Positions 9,258 through 17,861 of a stretch of DNA of 64,000 nucleotides are shown here, one piece after another; position 1 is the first letter of the stretch, and every line of letters begins with the position of its first letter. The DNA is from a bacterium (GTDB lineage: Bacteria > Bacteroidota > Bacteroidia > Flavobacteriales_D > Crocinitomicaceae). A program made the translations under genes and the position numbers. Under the pieces are notes generated by a model. That model did not search any database. It saw only the letters and a program-made list of their open reading frames with translations, and was not told where the DNA came from. The stretch spans positions 457,851-521,850 of the forward strand of contig JANSYQ010000001.1 in assembly GCA_024742305.1 (NCBI GenBank). Reading direction: 5' to 3'.

Positions 9258-10187
9258 ATGACCAAAACCATTACTGTTATCGGCTACGGAAATGTAGGGC
9301 GCGTGCTCGTGAATTTGCTTTTGGGCTCCAGCCATCACATTCATCTGAACATTCTTGACCCAGCGGATTGGCTTACGGGTGCTTTTTTAGACCTTGAGCA
9401 TGCTTTGGGTATGCAGCCGAACAAGCGAGTGCACTTTAACGACCAGCAGCTTTTTGAATCATCGGATTACGTTTTTTTTACGGCTGGAACACCAAGTAAG
9501 CATGGTTCCTCTCGACTGACGACGGTAAAGGACAACACGCAATTGGTAAAGGATCTCTTTTTGGGAAAAGACCTCAACCCGAATATGTGCGTAATCGCAA
9601 TTACAAATCCAGTGGATGTAATTACTGCCGCCATTTTTAAGTACTCCAATTTGCCTTGGAATCAAGTGGTTGGTACCGGCACCTATTTGGATTCACAGCG
9701 TTTTTCATATCATCTTGCGCAATTAACTGGAACCGATTATCGCGATGTAAATGCGCTTATTTTGGGTGAACATGGCGAATCATTTGCGCCTATTCTCTCG
9801 CAAAGCTCCTATTCGGGAAAACCATTAATGGAAGGTTCAAAGTTTACACCTACTGTCACAGATAGAGCCTTGTATCAGACGCATCATGCCGCTTTTGAAA
9901 TTCGAAAAACAGAACCTGGCACTTCGATGGCTGTTTCTCACTGCGCCTTGCGCATCATGGAATATTTCGAGGACGAAGTTGAGCGCCACATTCCAGCCTC
10001 TGTTTTGTTAAATGATGTTTGGACGAAAAAATTGGAGTTAGCTCACCCCATCTGCATGAGTGTTCCTGTGGTGATTTCTTCGAAAGGACTTGAAATTCCC
10101 GATCCATTAGAACTAAAAAACAGCGAATTGAGCGCTTTGAAACGATCGGCGCAAGTGCTGTTAGAGTATCAAGGGTTTTTGGTTTAA
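9258..10187 (+). CDS. Lactate/malate dehydrogenase family protein
   Basis: The 309-residue protein is a cytoplasmic NAD-dependent 2-hydroxyacid dehydrogenase of the LDH/MDH family. The Rossmann motif is GYGNVG near the N-terminus. The catalytic pair is present: Asp and Arg in LDSQRF, and the proton-relay His in GEHGES. In the substrate-specificity loop (AGTPSKHGSSR) the residue that is normally Gln in LDH and Arg in MDH appears to be Ser, so the substrate cannot be assigned; the conserved second Arg is present. The start at 9258 is chosen because an upstream in-frame ATG overlaps the -7 element. Downstream lie two copies of the intergenic AGAC-CTAGAC motif. Confidence 0.85.
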   Translation: MTKTITVIGYGNVGRVLVNLLLGSSHHIHLNILDPADWLTGAFLDLEHALGMQPNKRVHFNDQQLFESSDYVFFTAGTPSKHGSSRLTTVKDNTQLVKDLFLGKDLNPNMCVIAITNPVDVITAAIFKYSNLPWNQVVGTGTYLDSQRFSYHLAQLTGTDYRDVNALILGEHGESFAPILSQSSYSGKPLMEGSKFTPTVTDRALYQTHHAAFEIRKTEPGTSMAVSHCALRIMEYFEDEVERHIPASVLLNDVWTKKLELAHPICMSVPVVISSKGLEIPDPLELKNSELSALKRSAQVLLEYQGFLV

Positions 10188-10190
10188 AAG

Positions 10191-10231
10191 AGACTCTAGA
10201 CCGCTGCGCTCCATGAGGAGAGACGCTAGAC
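10191..10231. repeat. Two copies of the AGACnCTAGAC intergenic motif
   Basis: AGACTCTAGAC at 10191 and AGACGCTAGAC at 10221 fill the gap between two convergent genes. The second is followed by TTGTTCGTT, which resembles TCGTTCGTT after the copy at 57378. Confidence 0.6.
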
Positions 10232-10242
10232 TTGTTCGTTCA

Positions 10243-11145
10243 TTACTTCTGAAATGTCAAGGTTGATCCACTCGAGTCTACTTCAAGGCTTACGGTTGCT
10301 CCAAAAATCAACGCGCGATTGTCATCAATGTGACCCGCAGGAAAGTTGAATGCAAAAGGAATGTTTCGCTCCTCAAAGTGTTCCAAAACTATTTCCTCCA
10401 ACGTTTTACCATACGGTATTTCAGAGTCTTTCATGGAAGTCATTCCGCCTACAACAAGCCCGTTGATTTTACCCAGTATTCCAGCTTTTTTCAAACTGTA
10501 AAACATTCTGTCTATACTGTACAATGGCTCGCCGACTTCCTCAACAAAAAGAATACAGTCTGTGCAGTCGGGTTGGTCGTTTGTTCCAATCAGACTGGCA
10601 ATGATTGCCAAGTTTCCTCCCAGTAACGTGCCTTCCGCAGTTCCTTCTTTATTGAAAGATGATTTTGATGCTTCTATTGAATACTTCGTTCCTTCAAGCG
10701 CTTTAACTAGCGTGCCGAGTGCCTCTTGTGAATGGTCGATAAAGTTCAACGGCATTGTTCCGTGAATACTTGCGAACATCTTTGTTTGAAGGTGTTGATG
10801 TAAGACCGTAACATCGCTGAAGCCGATGATCCATTTCGGGTTTTGATAAAATTTGCCCCAATTCAACCGATCCACCAATTGAACACATCCATAACCACCT
10901 CTTGCACACAAAATCGCATCAATTTCAGGGTCGTCGATCGCTGTTTGTAGGTCAGCAAGTCGTTCTACTACCGTTCCGGAAAAATAATGATGTCCTCCAA
11001 GGCAATTTTCACTTATCGACACCTTAAATCCTGAACTTTCAAGTTTTTTTTTAGCCAATTCAACATGCGACACCTCTATTCGTTTGGCAGGCGCTACAAT
11101 TCGAATATGGTCACCTTTTTGCAGGTGCTTTGGACGTTGCATCAT
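10243..11145 (-). CDS. LD-carboxypeptidase, peptidase family S66
   Basis: The 300-residue enzyme belongs to family S66 (LdcA/MccF), which cleaves between the L- and D-residue in murein tetrapeptides during cell-wall recycling, or acts on related amides. The serine nucleophile is S110 in IIGFSDVTVL. The expected Glu is in LFVEEVGEPLYS (E202/E203) and the His is H272 in AGHIDDN, completing the Ser-His-Glu triad. The conserved ARGGYG segment lies at 81-86. There is no signal peptide, so it acts in the cytoplasm, as LdcA does. It converges with the dehydrogenase gene and diverges from tadA. Substrate is inferred from the family. Confidence 0.92.
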   Translation of the reverse strand: MMQRPKHLQKGDHIRIVAPAKRIEVSHVELAKKKLESSGFKVSISENCLGGHHYFSGTVVERLADLQTAIDDPEIDAILCARGGYGCVQLVDRLNWGKFYQNPKWIIGFSDVTVLHQHLQTKMFASIHGTMPLNFIDHSQEALGTLVKALEGTKYSIEASKSSFNKEGTAEGTLLGGNLAIIASLIGTNDQPDCTDCILFVEEVGEPLYSIDRMFYSLKKAGILGKINGLVVGGMTSMKDSEIPYGKTLEEIVLEHFEERNIPFAFNFPAGHIDDNRALIFGATVSLEVDSSGSTLTFQK

Positions 11146-11214
11146 GAAAGCAAATGTAGTAGAATTGACATCTGAACGCCATATTTTTACCTAATTTCGA
11201 AGCAAATCAACCAC

Positions 11215-11655
11215 ATGATTGATCCGTTTGACGATAATTACTTCATGAAGCAGGCTTACCTTGAGGCGGAAAAAGCCTTTGAGCTGGGTGAAGTACCCGT
11301 GGGAGCTGTCATCGTTGCCAACCAGCGTGTTATTGCTCGTTCCCATAATCTAACAGAGCAACTGAACGACGTTACTGCACATGCGGAAATGCAAGCCATA
11401 ACTGCCGCAGCTGGTTTTTTAGGAGGAAAATACCTGAAAGGATGCACGCTTTACGTGACCTTGGAGCCATGCGTTATGTGTGGAGGAGCGTTGTACTGGT
11501 CGCAATTGGATAAAATCGTCTTTGGTGCACGAGACGAAAAAAGAGGAGCGAGTACCGTGGGTAACTTGTATCACCCTAAAACAGAATTGGTTGGTGGAGT
11601 TATGGAGAATGAGTGCCAAGCTATTCTTCAGGAGTTCTTCCGATCCAAAAGGTAA
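11215..11655 (+). CDS. tadA: tRNA-specific adenosine deaminase
   Basis: The 146-residue zinc enzyme converts adenosine to inosine at the wobble position of tRNA-Arg(ACG). The zinc and catalytic residues are visible: H56 and E58 in TAHAEMQ, and C86 and C89 in LEPCVMCG. Length is typical. A -7-like TAATTTCG lies at 11192-11199, 15 nt before the ATG. A second in-frame Met at residue 11 would remove part of the first helix, so the first ATG is preferred. It is divergently arranged with the LD-carboxypeptidase gene. Guanine deaminases and other CDA-family members share the motifs, but the overall sequence pattern and length fit TadA. Confidence 0.93.
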   Translation: MIDPFDDNYFMKQAYLEAEKAFELGEVPVGAVIVANQRVIARSHNLTEQLNDVTAHAEMQAITAAAGFLGGKYLKGCTLYVTLEPCVMCGGALYWSQLDKIVFGARDEKRGASTVGNLYHPKTELVGGVMENECQAILQEFFRSKR

Positions 11656-11880
11656 GATTTCACACATCGTTAATTTTTGGATTTATGGGTAAAACGTTCT
11701 ACATTAGAGAACGCTAAATAAGTAACTATGACAAAACTACTACTCCCTTCGCACTTCGCTGCATGTGCCACTTACTAACTAATCGCAGCCAAATACTAAA
11801 CAAATTCTTTCTCTCGAGTAGCTCGCCATTACTTTCACGAGTTGGAAAGGAACTATTTATGAACTTCTAAACTACACGAT

Positions 11881-13536
11881 TTGAAAAAAATTACCGTACT
11901 CCTAGCTGGACTCCTTGTGGGTTTCTTTAGCTTTTCGCAAACAACGCTTTTCTCTGATAATTTTGAATCGGGAAGTGGACAGTGGGTCTTAAATTCCTCT
12001 GGTTCCGGAGCAAACAACTGGGTGGTGAACAACGCATACCTTGGCTTTTCAGGTTTAATTCCTGATACACCAAATCAACCAGGAGGTATTACCGGTTCGC
12101 CTCAATCTTTTTACATGCACATCACTAACACAACTGTTTGTGGTGGGCTTTCTGTGTGTAATGCAAATTATGACGCGGGTGCCACATCTGATATCTATAC
12201 GCGGTTAGCAACTCCAATCGACGCTTCCAATGCAACTGGAATTACACTTTCTTTCTGGTACTTGTGTCAAGGACTCACTGGAACAGCCTTTGGTACTTTA
12301 GAGTACTCCATAGATGGAGGAACAACGTGGACGCCAACGGGAACAGTATACCAAAATACAGGTGCTTGGACGCAAGAGTCGGTTACACTGCCTGCTTGGG
12401 ACAATGTTGCAGCACTATCATTTCGATACAGATGGCAAAACACATCATCAGGATCAGGAACAGACCCATCTTTTTCCATTGACGATATTTTGATCGAAGG
12501 AACTACCGGAGGCGGTGGCGGTTCAAACACCATCACAACCGCTACAGATTTATCGCCAAATGCTTGGTGCCAAGGACAAACCACAACCATTCAAGTAAAC
12601 TTCACTTCTACCGGTACTTTTAACGCAGGAAATATTTACTCAGCAGAACTTTCAGATGCGTCAGGGTCTTTTGCCGCACCAACCGTGGTGGGAACCTTGA
12701 ACTCGACAGCAAACTCTGGTACAATAACTGCCGTGATTTCAGGAGCGACTCCAGCAGGAACTGGGTATCGTATTCGTGTGGTTTCCGACAACCCAGCTGT
12801 TATAGGAACCGATAATACCGTTGACCTTGCGATTAACGCATTACCCAACGTAACCCAAGCTGCTTTCTCTGATGTTTGCTCTACCGGTGGAGCCGTGAAC
12901 TTGGTGGGAGGATCTCCTTCAGGAGGAACCTATTCAGGAACGGGCGCCAGTGGTACTCAGTTTGACCCCTCCGTTTCCGGATTAGGATCTTTCCCTTTAA
13001 CGTATACCTACACCGATGCTAACGGATGTATAAATTCGGCAGTGGAAACCATTACGGTTATCCAAGGACCAACAGTGACTTTATCTGCCTTTAGCGATGT
13101 ATGTGATACCGATCCATTCTTTACGCTAACAGGTGGAAACCCATCCAACGGAACATATAGCGGTCCGGGTGTAACGGGTGGTGTGTTCAATCCTGCAACA
13201 GCGGGTGTTGGAACGCACACAATTACCTACACATTTACCGACGGGAATGGTTGTGACGGAACAGCAAACGAAACAATCACCGTGAACGATTGTGCAAGCT
13301 TAAACGAGAACAACTTGATTTCGTTTGAAATTTTACCGAACCCAACAAACGGAACTTTCCAAATCGTAAGCCAATCACCAATTGATCATGTTTCCTTGAT
13401 GGATATGAGCGGTCGCGTGATTAAAGAGTTCGAGGCAGGTTCTTCATACTCTATTCAGGAACTTCCTTCTGGCATGTACATGGTTCGTGTACAAGCTGAG
13501 GGACTGATTAAAGATCAAAGGTTAATGAAGCAATAA
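11881..13536 (+). CDS. Secreted T9SS protein with jelly-roll and PKD-like repeats
   Basis: The 551-residue product begins with a TTG start codon; no in-frame ATG is available because the nearest upstream ATG runs into a stop after three codons. The TTG opens directly on the signal peptide MKKITVLLAGLLVGFFSFSQ. A MAM-like jelly-roll domain follows (about 25-210, ending SIDDILIEG). After a Gly-rich linker and an Ig-like stretch come two tandem PKD/SprB-like repeats of about 70 residues (AFSDVCSTGGAVNL and AFSDVCDTDPFFTL). The C-terminus is a type A sorting domain (ILPNPTNGTFQI to RLMKQ). It is predicted to be cell-surface or secreted, perhaps adhesive; the exact role is unknown. A clear terminator follows. 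Confidence 0.88.
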   Translation: MKKITVLLAGLLVGFFSFSQTTLFSDNFESGSGQWVLNSSGSGANNWVVNNAYLGFSGLIPDTPNQPGGITGSPQSFYMHITNTTVCGGLSVCNANYDAGATSDIYTRLATPIDASNATGITLSFWYLCQGLTGTAFGTLEYSIDGGTTWTPTGTVYQNTGAWTQESVTLPAWDNVAALSFRYRWQNTSSGSGTDPSFSIDDILIEGTTGGGGGSNTITTATDLSPNAWCQGQTTTIQVNFTSTGTFNAGNIYSAELSDASGSFAAPTVVGTLNSTANSGTITAVISGATPAGTGYRIRVVSDNPAVIGTDNTVDLAINALPNVTQAAFSDVCSTGGAVNLVGGSPSGGTYSGTGASGTQFDPSVSGLGSFPLTYTYTDANGCINSAVETITVIQGPTVTLSAFSDVCDTDPFFTLTGGNPSNGTYSGPGVTGGVFNPATAGVGTHTITYTFTDGNGCDGTANETITVNDCASLNENNLISFEILPNPTNGTFQIVSQSPIDHVSLMDMSGRVIKEFEAGSSYSIQELPSGMYMVRVQAEGLIKDQRLMKQ

Positions 13537-13560
13537 TCGTTGTAGAACAACAATCAAAGA

Positions 13561-13587
13561 GACCGTCCGTTTGGGCGGTCTTTTTTT
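13561..13587 (+). terminator. Rho-independent terminator
   Basis: GACCGTCC pairs with GGGCGGTC (one G-U) around a GTTT loop and is followed by seven T. It lies 24 nt after the PKD-repeat gene. Confidence 0.85.
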
Positions 13588-13630
13588 ACCTGTAGCTTTA
13601 TTTCTGCTATCGTTTAAACTTGATCGGATT

Positions 13631-14653
13631 TCATTTAATCAACTTATACGAAGTTTCCGCTTCAAATGCTGATTCATTTTTCAAGTAGATGTTGAACCAG
13701 CTAGACATAAGCTCAGCCACTTCCGCTTGGTGTTTGATACAACCGTGATTATCGTTATTGAACTCAACAAAAACGTGCGGAGCTTTATTCTTTTCCAGCT
13801 CTTCATGTAGTTTGTGCGCCATACTTATATCACAGGCGTCGTCTTTTGAGCCATGTAGCATCAGTATTGGGGTTGAAGCACACATGTCACCCGCCCAATG
13901 CGTTGCTGATCTGTTTTTTAGCTCTTGTTCAGACTCTTCACTGTAGTTCGGAATCAGCACTTCATAAACATGGGACTCCATATCCGGTCTTTGATCCTTC
14001 ATAATAAAGAGGTCATTGAGTCCGCCTAAAACTACAAGAGCATCGATGCTACATGTTTCCTTCAATGCCATATAACTCATCATTCCGCCTCTGCTAATGC
14101 CAAACATTCCAATCCGAGACGTATCTGCAGACTCCACTTGTGCTAGTGCTGGAATAAGGTTGAGAACGTCATTTACATCACTTCCACCGAACTCTTCTTT
14201 TCCCTCGCTATTTGAGTTTCCTCTGTAATTACTTGCAATTACCACATAACCTTCTGCTGCTATCATGCCCATTTGTACTACGGCGGTACCAACCAAAAGC
14301 TGTCCGAAATCTCGATTTCCCCCTCGATTGTAGATTACACAAGGGTAACTTCCGGGCTCTTTGGGTCGCACCATAAATCCAGTCACCATGAGGCTGTCGC
14401 TTTCGTAAACCATGCTGTAAACATCAATACTATCGACGTAAGCATACTCACTTTTGAGCATCCCTTTTTTCATTATTTTTTTGGCGATCGGTGTTTTTTG
14501 CCAATCCGTTTCTCTGATTTTAATGTGTTCTCCCGCTTCAAAATTGCCCCAAATTTCGCGGGCGTTACTCGGCTTTTGTTCGTGAGAGTGATCATGTTGT
14601 GCGCAGATTCCAAAGGATGCGGCAACGAAAATGTAGGTTACAACAGTTTTCAT
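13631..14653 (-). CDS. Secreted alpha/beta hydrolase, prolyl-oligopeptidase/dienelactone hydrolase-like
   Basis: The start at 14653 opens on a signal peptide (MKTVVTYIFVAASFGICAQ); a Met 14 codons further upstream would bury it. The 340-residue product has a His-rich start after cleavage (HDHSHE). It has an alpha/beta hydrolase fold with the nucleophile elbow GISRGG, an acidic residue in LHGSKDDACD and a catalytic His in NDNHG, giving a complete Ser-Asp-His triad. This matches the S9 peptidase/esterase group. It lacks a T9SS sorting domain, so a periplasmic location is likely. Whether it cleaves peptides or esters cannot be decided from sequence. Between this gene and mnmE lies a divergent promoter region of about 140 nt. 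Confidence 0.85.
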   Translation of the reverse strand: MKTVVTYIFVAASFGICAQHDHSHEQKPSNAREIWGNFEAGEHIKIRETDWQKTPIAKKIMKKGMLKSEYAYVDSIDVYSMVYESDSLMVTGFMVRPKEPGSYPCVIYNRGGNRDFGQLLVGTAVVQMGMIAAEGYVVIASNYRGNSNSEGKEEFGGSDVNDVLNLIPALAQVESADTSRIGMFGISRGGMMSYMALKETCSIDALVVLGGLNDLFIMKDQRPDMESHVYEVLIPNYSEESEQELKNRSATHWAGDMCASTPILMLHGSKDDACDISMAHKLHEELEKNKAPHVFVEFNNDNHGCIKHQAEVAELMSSWFNIYLKNESAFEAETSYKLIK

Positions 14654-14785
14654 AATTGAAATTGAGGTTTTCAGGTGATTATTAGGTAAATGCACCGATG
14701 TAAAATAGTAACAAAAGTTTTTTGGGTCATCTCTACTACGCCATTTTGAATCTGCAAAAACACGGAATTAGCGCTTGGAAATGTC

Positions 14786-14793
14786 TAATTTTG
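14786..14793 (+). promoter_or_regulatory. -7 element next to the mnmE ATG
   Basis: TAATTTTG matches TAnnTTTG exactly and ends 4 nt before the mnmE ATG at 14798, so the transcript may be leaderless. Confidence 0.55.
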
Positions 14794-14797
14794 CAAC

Positions 14798-16150
14798 ATG
14801 ACCAATGATACAATTTGTGCATTAGCGACTCCCAATGGAATTGGTGCTATTGGTGTGATTCGTGTTTCAGGAAGCGATGCCAAATCGATTACCTCTAGGG
14901 TTTTTTCACGCGATTTGAAGGAAACGGTTTCTCATACCTCACACTTCGGAACCATTAAAAGCAAGGAGGGTGCAATTGTTGACGAGGTTTTAGTTACTGT
15001 TTTTGATACAGGAAAAAGCTTCACCGGAGAGGAAAGCGTGGAAATTGGCTGTCATGGGTCCCCCTATATTCAACAGCAAATCATTCAACTGCTATTGGCT
15101 TCAGGTTGTCGGATGGCGCAGCCGGGAGAGTTTACCCAACGAGCTTTTCTTAACGGTCAAATGGATTTATCTCAAGCAGAAGCTGTGGCAGATCTCATCG
15201 CCGCACAGTCACGTGGTGCGCACAATATTGCTATCAAACAGCTGCGGGGTAACTTCTCTAACCGACTGAAAGAGTTGCGTGAAAAACTTATTCATTTTGC
15301 CTCTTTAGTAGAATTGGAACTTGATTTCGCAGAAGAAGATGTAGAGTTTGCCGACCGCACCGAATTGAAAGCGTTGGTAGCAGATGTTTTGGCCTATATT
15401 AAACGTTTGGCGCAATCTTTCGAATTAGGGAATGCGATTAAAAATGGGGTTCCTGTGGCTATTGTGGGTGCACCGAACACCGGAAAAAGTACCTTGCTGA
15501 ACCAGTTATTGGAGGACGATCGAGCGATTGTTTCGAACATCGCTGGAACCACGCGAGACGTCATTGAAGAAACGTTGAATATTGACGGCATCCTTTTTCG
15601 CTTGATTGATACGGCTGGAATTCGCGACAATGCAGAGGAAATTGAAGCTTTGGGAATTGAACGCTCTCGAGAAAAAATCAAGCAGGCTACCGTGGTACTT
15701 TGTTTGGTAGATAGCAGTGATCTAGAAGGATTAACTGCTGGAAACTCTTTGGTAACGAGCATTCGTTCAGATTATCCCGATAAGAAAGTATTGTTGGTAC
15801 TCAATAAGTTGGATTTGAAAACGCCTGAACACAGCGACGGCGCCCTTGCCATTAGTGCGAAAGAAGGAACAAACATCGACGACTTAAAATTGTGGATGGT
15901 AAACTCTGTAAGCGGCGACTTCGATTTAGCCGAGGAAACCATCGTTTCGAACGCCCGCCATTACGATGCACTTATTCGCACCTCAGAAGCCCTAGAAAAA
16001 GCCTTAGAAGGTTTAGAAACGGGTATCACGGGAGATTTTGTAGCCATGGATATCCGTCAGGCAATGTATGAGCTCGGCCAAATCACAGGGGATATTTCCA
16101 CGGACGACTTATTAGGGAACATCTTCGCTAAGTTTTGTATCGGAAAGTAA
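14798..16150 (+). CDS. mnmE: tRNA uridine-5-carboxymethylaminomethyl modification GTPase
   Basis: MnmE works with MnmG to install the cmnm5 group on the wobble uridine of several tRNAs. The 450-residue protein has the N-terminal folate-binding domain (ICALATPNGIGAIGVIRVSG), a helical domain, and an inserted G domain: G1 GAPNTGKST at about residue 224, a TTRD switch (GTTRDVIEE), DTAGI, and NKLD. It ends in the invariant CIGK, whose Cys is needed for activity. Length is normal. The partner mnmG lies about 6 kb away in the same window but on the other strand, so the two are not an operon here. Confidence 0.97.
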   Translation: MTNDTICALATPNGIGAIGVIRVSGSDAKSITSRVFSRDLKETVSHTSHFGTIKSKEGAIVDEVLVTVFDTGKSFTGEESVEIGCHGSPYIQQQIIQLLLASGCRMAQPGEFTQRAFLNGQMDLSQAEAVADLIAAQSRGAHNIAIKQLRGNFSNRLKELREKLIHFASLVELELDFAEEDVEFADRTELKALVADVLAYIKRLAQSFELGNAIKNGVPVAIVGAPNTGKSTLLNQLLEDDRAIVSNIAGTTRDVIEETLNIDGILFRLIDTAGIRDNAEEIEALGIERSREKIKQATVVLCLVDSSDLEGLTAGNSLVTSIRSDYPDKKVLLVLNKLDLKTPEHSDGALAISAKEGTNIDDLKLWMVNSVSGDFDLAEETIVSNARHYDALIRTSEALEKALEGLETGITGDFVAMDIRQAMYELGQITGDISTDDLLGNIFAKFCIGK

Positions 16151-16154
16151 AACC

Positions 16155-16184
16155 AAAAAAAAGACGAACACTTTCGTGCTCGCC
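16155..16184 (-). terminator. Terminator between convergent mnmE and barrel gene
   Basis: On the minus strand GGCGAGCAC pairs with GTGTTCGTC (two G-U) around GAAA and is followed by eight T. It serves the barrel gene ending at 16210; on the plus strand the stem has two A-C mismatches, so it works less well for mnmE. Confidence 0.75.
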
Positions 16185-16209
16185 TTCTTTTACGTATTGC
16201 TACTTGCTA

Positions 16210-17085
16210 CTAAAAATTCAATGACAATCCGAAGGTAAGTGGGTAGACTTCTACCGTTTTTCCTTGGTCGAAGAGTGGAAGTAAGCTATAGTTGGCAAAT
16301 ACTCCCCAGCTTCCGTAACCCAATCGCGCTGTTGCGTCTAGTTTGAATGAGTTCAAGTTGTAATTTCCTTTGATACGCTCTTCGAACTCCTTTCCTTCAA
16401 ACTCTCCGTTTCGTTTCAACTTAGATGTCAATCGAACACCTCCTACTACACCTGTTGCCAAGTAAAAGCTACGATCTTCGTCTGCATTCGTGTTGAACTC
16501 CAACAATAGTGGAACGGTCAAATACGATGCTTTCATCTTGTTTTTTGTGTACGTATTCACTGTATCCATCACTGCGAATAGTGAGTCTGCAGTTGATTGC
16601 ACTAGGTAATTGTCGCGCAACGCTACTGATGTGAAGCTAAACCCAAGTCCTGTTGTAAGTCCAACGTACGGAGTTCCGAAGTTGAATTTGTGCTCCATGA
16701 TGTTCAAGTTCCACACTTGAGAACGTGCTGCATCGTTATTCCAGTAAGGGTTGTTGGCGAAGTTGTTGTACTCAAAGTTTTCGTTCATCAACATCGTTAC
16801 TCCAAAGTCAACACCTGCCCAGTGCGGTTCACTTTTCTTATTTCGCTTCGGTTCTTCGCCTTCATCGAAGTCTAAGTTGATGTCGTCACCTGATTTAGAA
16901 TCGCTTTTTGTAATGATGATGAACTCGCTGTTTCCAACATTCATTCGTGTGGTATCGGCTTTTCCCGTTCCTTCTTCTTCAAAAACTACAGGCTCATTCC
17001 CCTCTGTTTCTGTCTCTACTTCTTCCTGTGCAAACACGGGCACTGCAAAAAGTAATGCTGCTAGTAATGTATTCCATTTATTCAT
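16210..17085 (-). CDS. Outer membrane beta-barrel protein (PorT-like family)
   Basis: The 291-residue protein has a signal peptide (MNKWNTLLAALLFAVPVFAQ), an acidic low-complexity segment of about 70 residues (many Glu, Asp, Thr), and then about 200 residues of alternating beta-strand pattern ending in the aromatic/hydrophobic YPLTFGLSLNF, typical of outer membrane barrels. It fits the 'outer membrane protein beta-barrel domain' (PorT-type) group that is common in Bacteroidota. The last gene before it on the same strand is hslR 66 nt upstream, so co-transcription is possible. The role is unknown; an assignment to PorT itself is not justified. Confidence 0.8.
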   Translation of the reverse strand: MNKWNTLLAALLFAVPVFAQEEVETETEGNEPVVFEEEGTGKADTTRMNVGNSEFIIITKSDSKSGDDINLDFDEGEEPKRNKKSEPHWAGVDFGVTMLMNENFEYNNFANNPYWNNDAARSQVWNLNIMEHKFNFGTPYVGLTTGLGFSFTSVALRDNYLVQSTADSLFAVMDTVNTYTKNKMKASYLTVPLLLEFNTNADEDRSFYLATGVVGGVRLTSKLKRNGEFEGKEFEERIKGNYNLNSFKLDATARLGYGSWGVFANYSLLPLFDQGKTVEVYPLTFGLSLNF

Positions 17086-17150
17086 AACGCTGTATATTTT
17101 CTTGTTTGTTTATCCGTAAGACTGAACGGGCTACAAAAAGTTACAGCGGG

Positions 17151-17525
17151 TTACCAATTTTCTAGAAAATCGTCTAAATCGCGGCGGTCCTTTTTCGATG
17201 GTTTGCCCGTACCGTGCTGCCTGTAGGACTTTTGAGAAACTTGAAAAATTTTTAGTTTTTCTATCTCTTCTTCGGGCGTAATGTCTAATAAATAGTCGGG
17301 AACCAGCTTTGCTCCCACCCTTCTATCGAGAATATTGAGAACTTTAAACGTGAATGTGGCCGTGTGTTTGATCACATTGATTTCATCCCCAATTTTAACA
17401 TCCTTGGCGGGCTTCACGTTTTCACCGTTTAACTTCACCTTACCTTTTGAGATGGCATCAGCGGCTTGCGAGCGTGTTTTCGCCAAGCGAACACTCCACA
17501 CGTATTTATCCAAGCGCGTACTCAT
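17151..17525 (-). CDS. hslR: S4-domain RNA-binding protein, Hsp15 family
   Basis: The 124-residue protein has an S4 RNA-binding domain at residues 4-65 (RLDKYVWSVRLAKTRSQA, KGKVKLNGENVKPA). Hsp15 rescues stalled 50S subunits that carry nascent chain-tRNA. The C-terminal 40 residues are basic, with a KKDRRDLDDF segment. The start overlaps the end of the YjbR-family gene by 20 nt, which indicates translational coupling in one operon. Other S4 proteins (RluB/RsuA types) are larger and have a catalytic domain that is absent here. Confidence 0.88.
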   Translation of the reverse strand: MSTRLDKYVWSVRLAKTRSQAADAISKGKVKLNGENVKPAKDVKIGDEINVIKHTATFTFKVLNILDRRVGAKLVPDYLLDITPEEEIEKLKIFQVSQKSYRQHGTGKPSKKDRRDLDDFLENW

Positions 17526-17859
17526 TCCTTACTTTTTTCGTCAGGGAAGCTACAATTAGGTCATATGAATGATCAATTAGCTCGTAGATCAGTGCATCAG
17601 GAACGTCTTCTTGCGTGTACACCGAGTTCCACAGCTGTTTATTCATGTGATAGCCCGGGCGAACTCCATTGTAGGTTTCACGCAGCTCTACGGCACGTTC
17701 TGGGTCGCATTTTAAATTGATGTAATCGAAAGAGTCGACACCCGTTAGGGCAAACATCTTGTTGGCCACTTTAAACACCAAAGTACTTTTATCGAAAGGA
17801 AAGGATTCCGTAACCGCTTTTTTCGATAGACAGTATTCTCGGTATTCCTCGATGTTCAT
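17506..17859 (-). CDS. MmcQ/YjbR family protein
   Basis: The 117-residue protein matches the YjbR/MmcQ (DUF419) fold. Family features seen are MNIEEYREYCLSKKAVTESFPF at the N-terminus, the VFKVANKMFALT strand pair, and PGYHMNKQLWNSVY in the second half. The fold binds DNA-like surfaces in structural studies, but no firm cellular role is known. It lies 2 nt after the desaturase gene and overlaps hslR by 20 nt, so the three are one transcription unit. Confidence 0.85.
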   Translation of the reverse strand: MNIEEYREYCLSKKAVTESFPFDKSTLVFKVANKMFALTGVDSFDYINLKCDPERAVELRETYNGVRPGYHMNKQLWNSVYTQEDVPDALIYELIDHSYDLIVASLTKKVRNEYALG

Positions 17860-17861
17860 TT

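Noticed and set aside
11728..11778. Short frame with start MTKLLLPSH as a possible leader peptide
   Set aside because: Only about 16 codons, no terminator or attenuator structure with it, and no conserved pattern seen.
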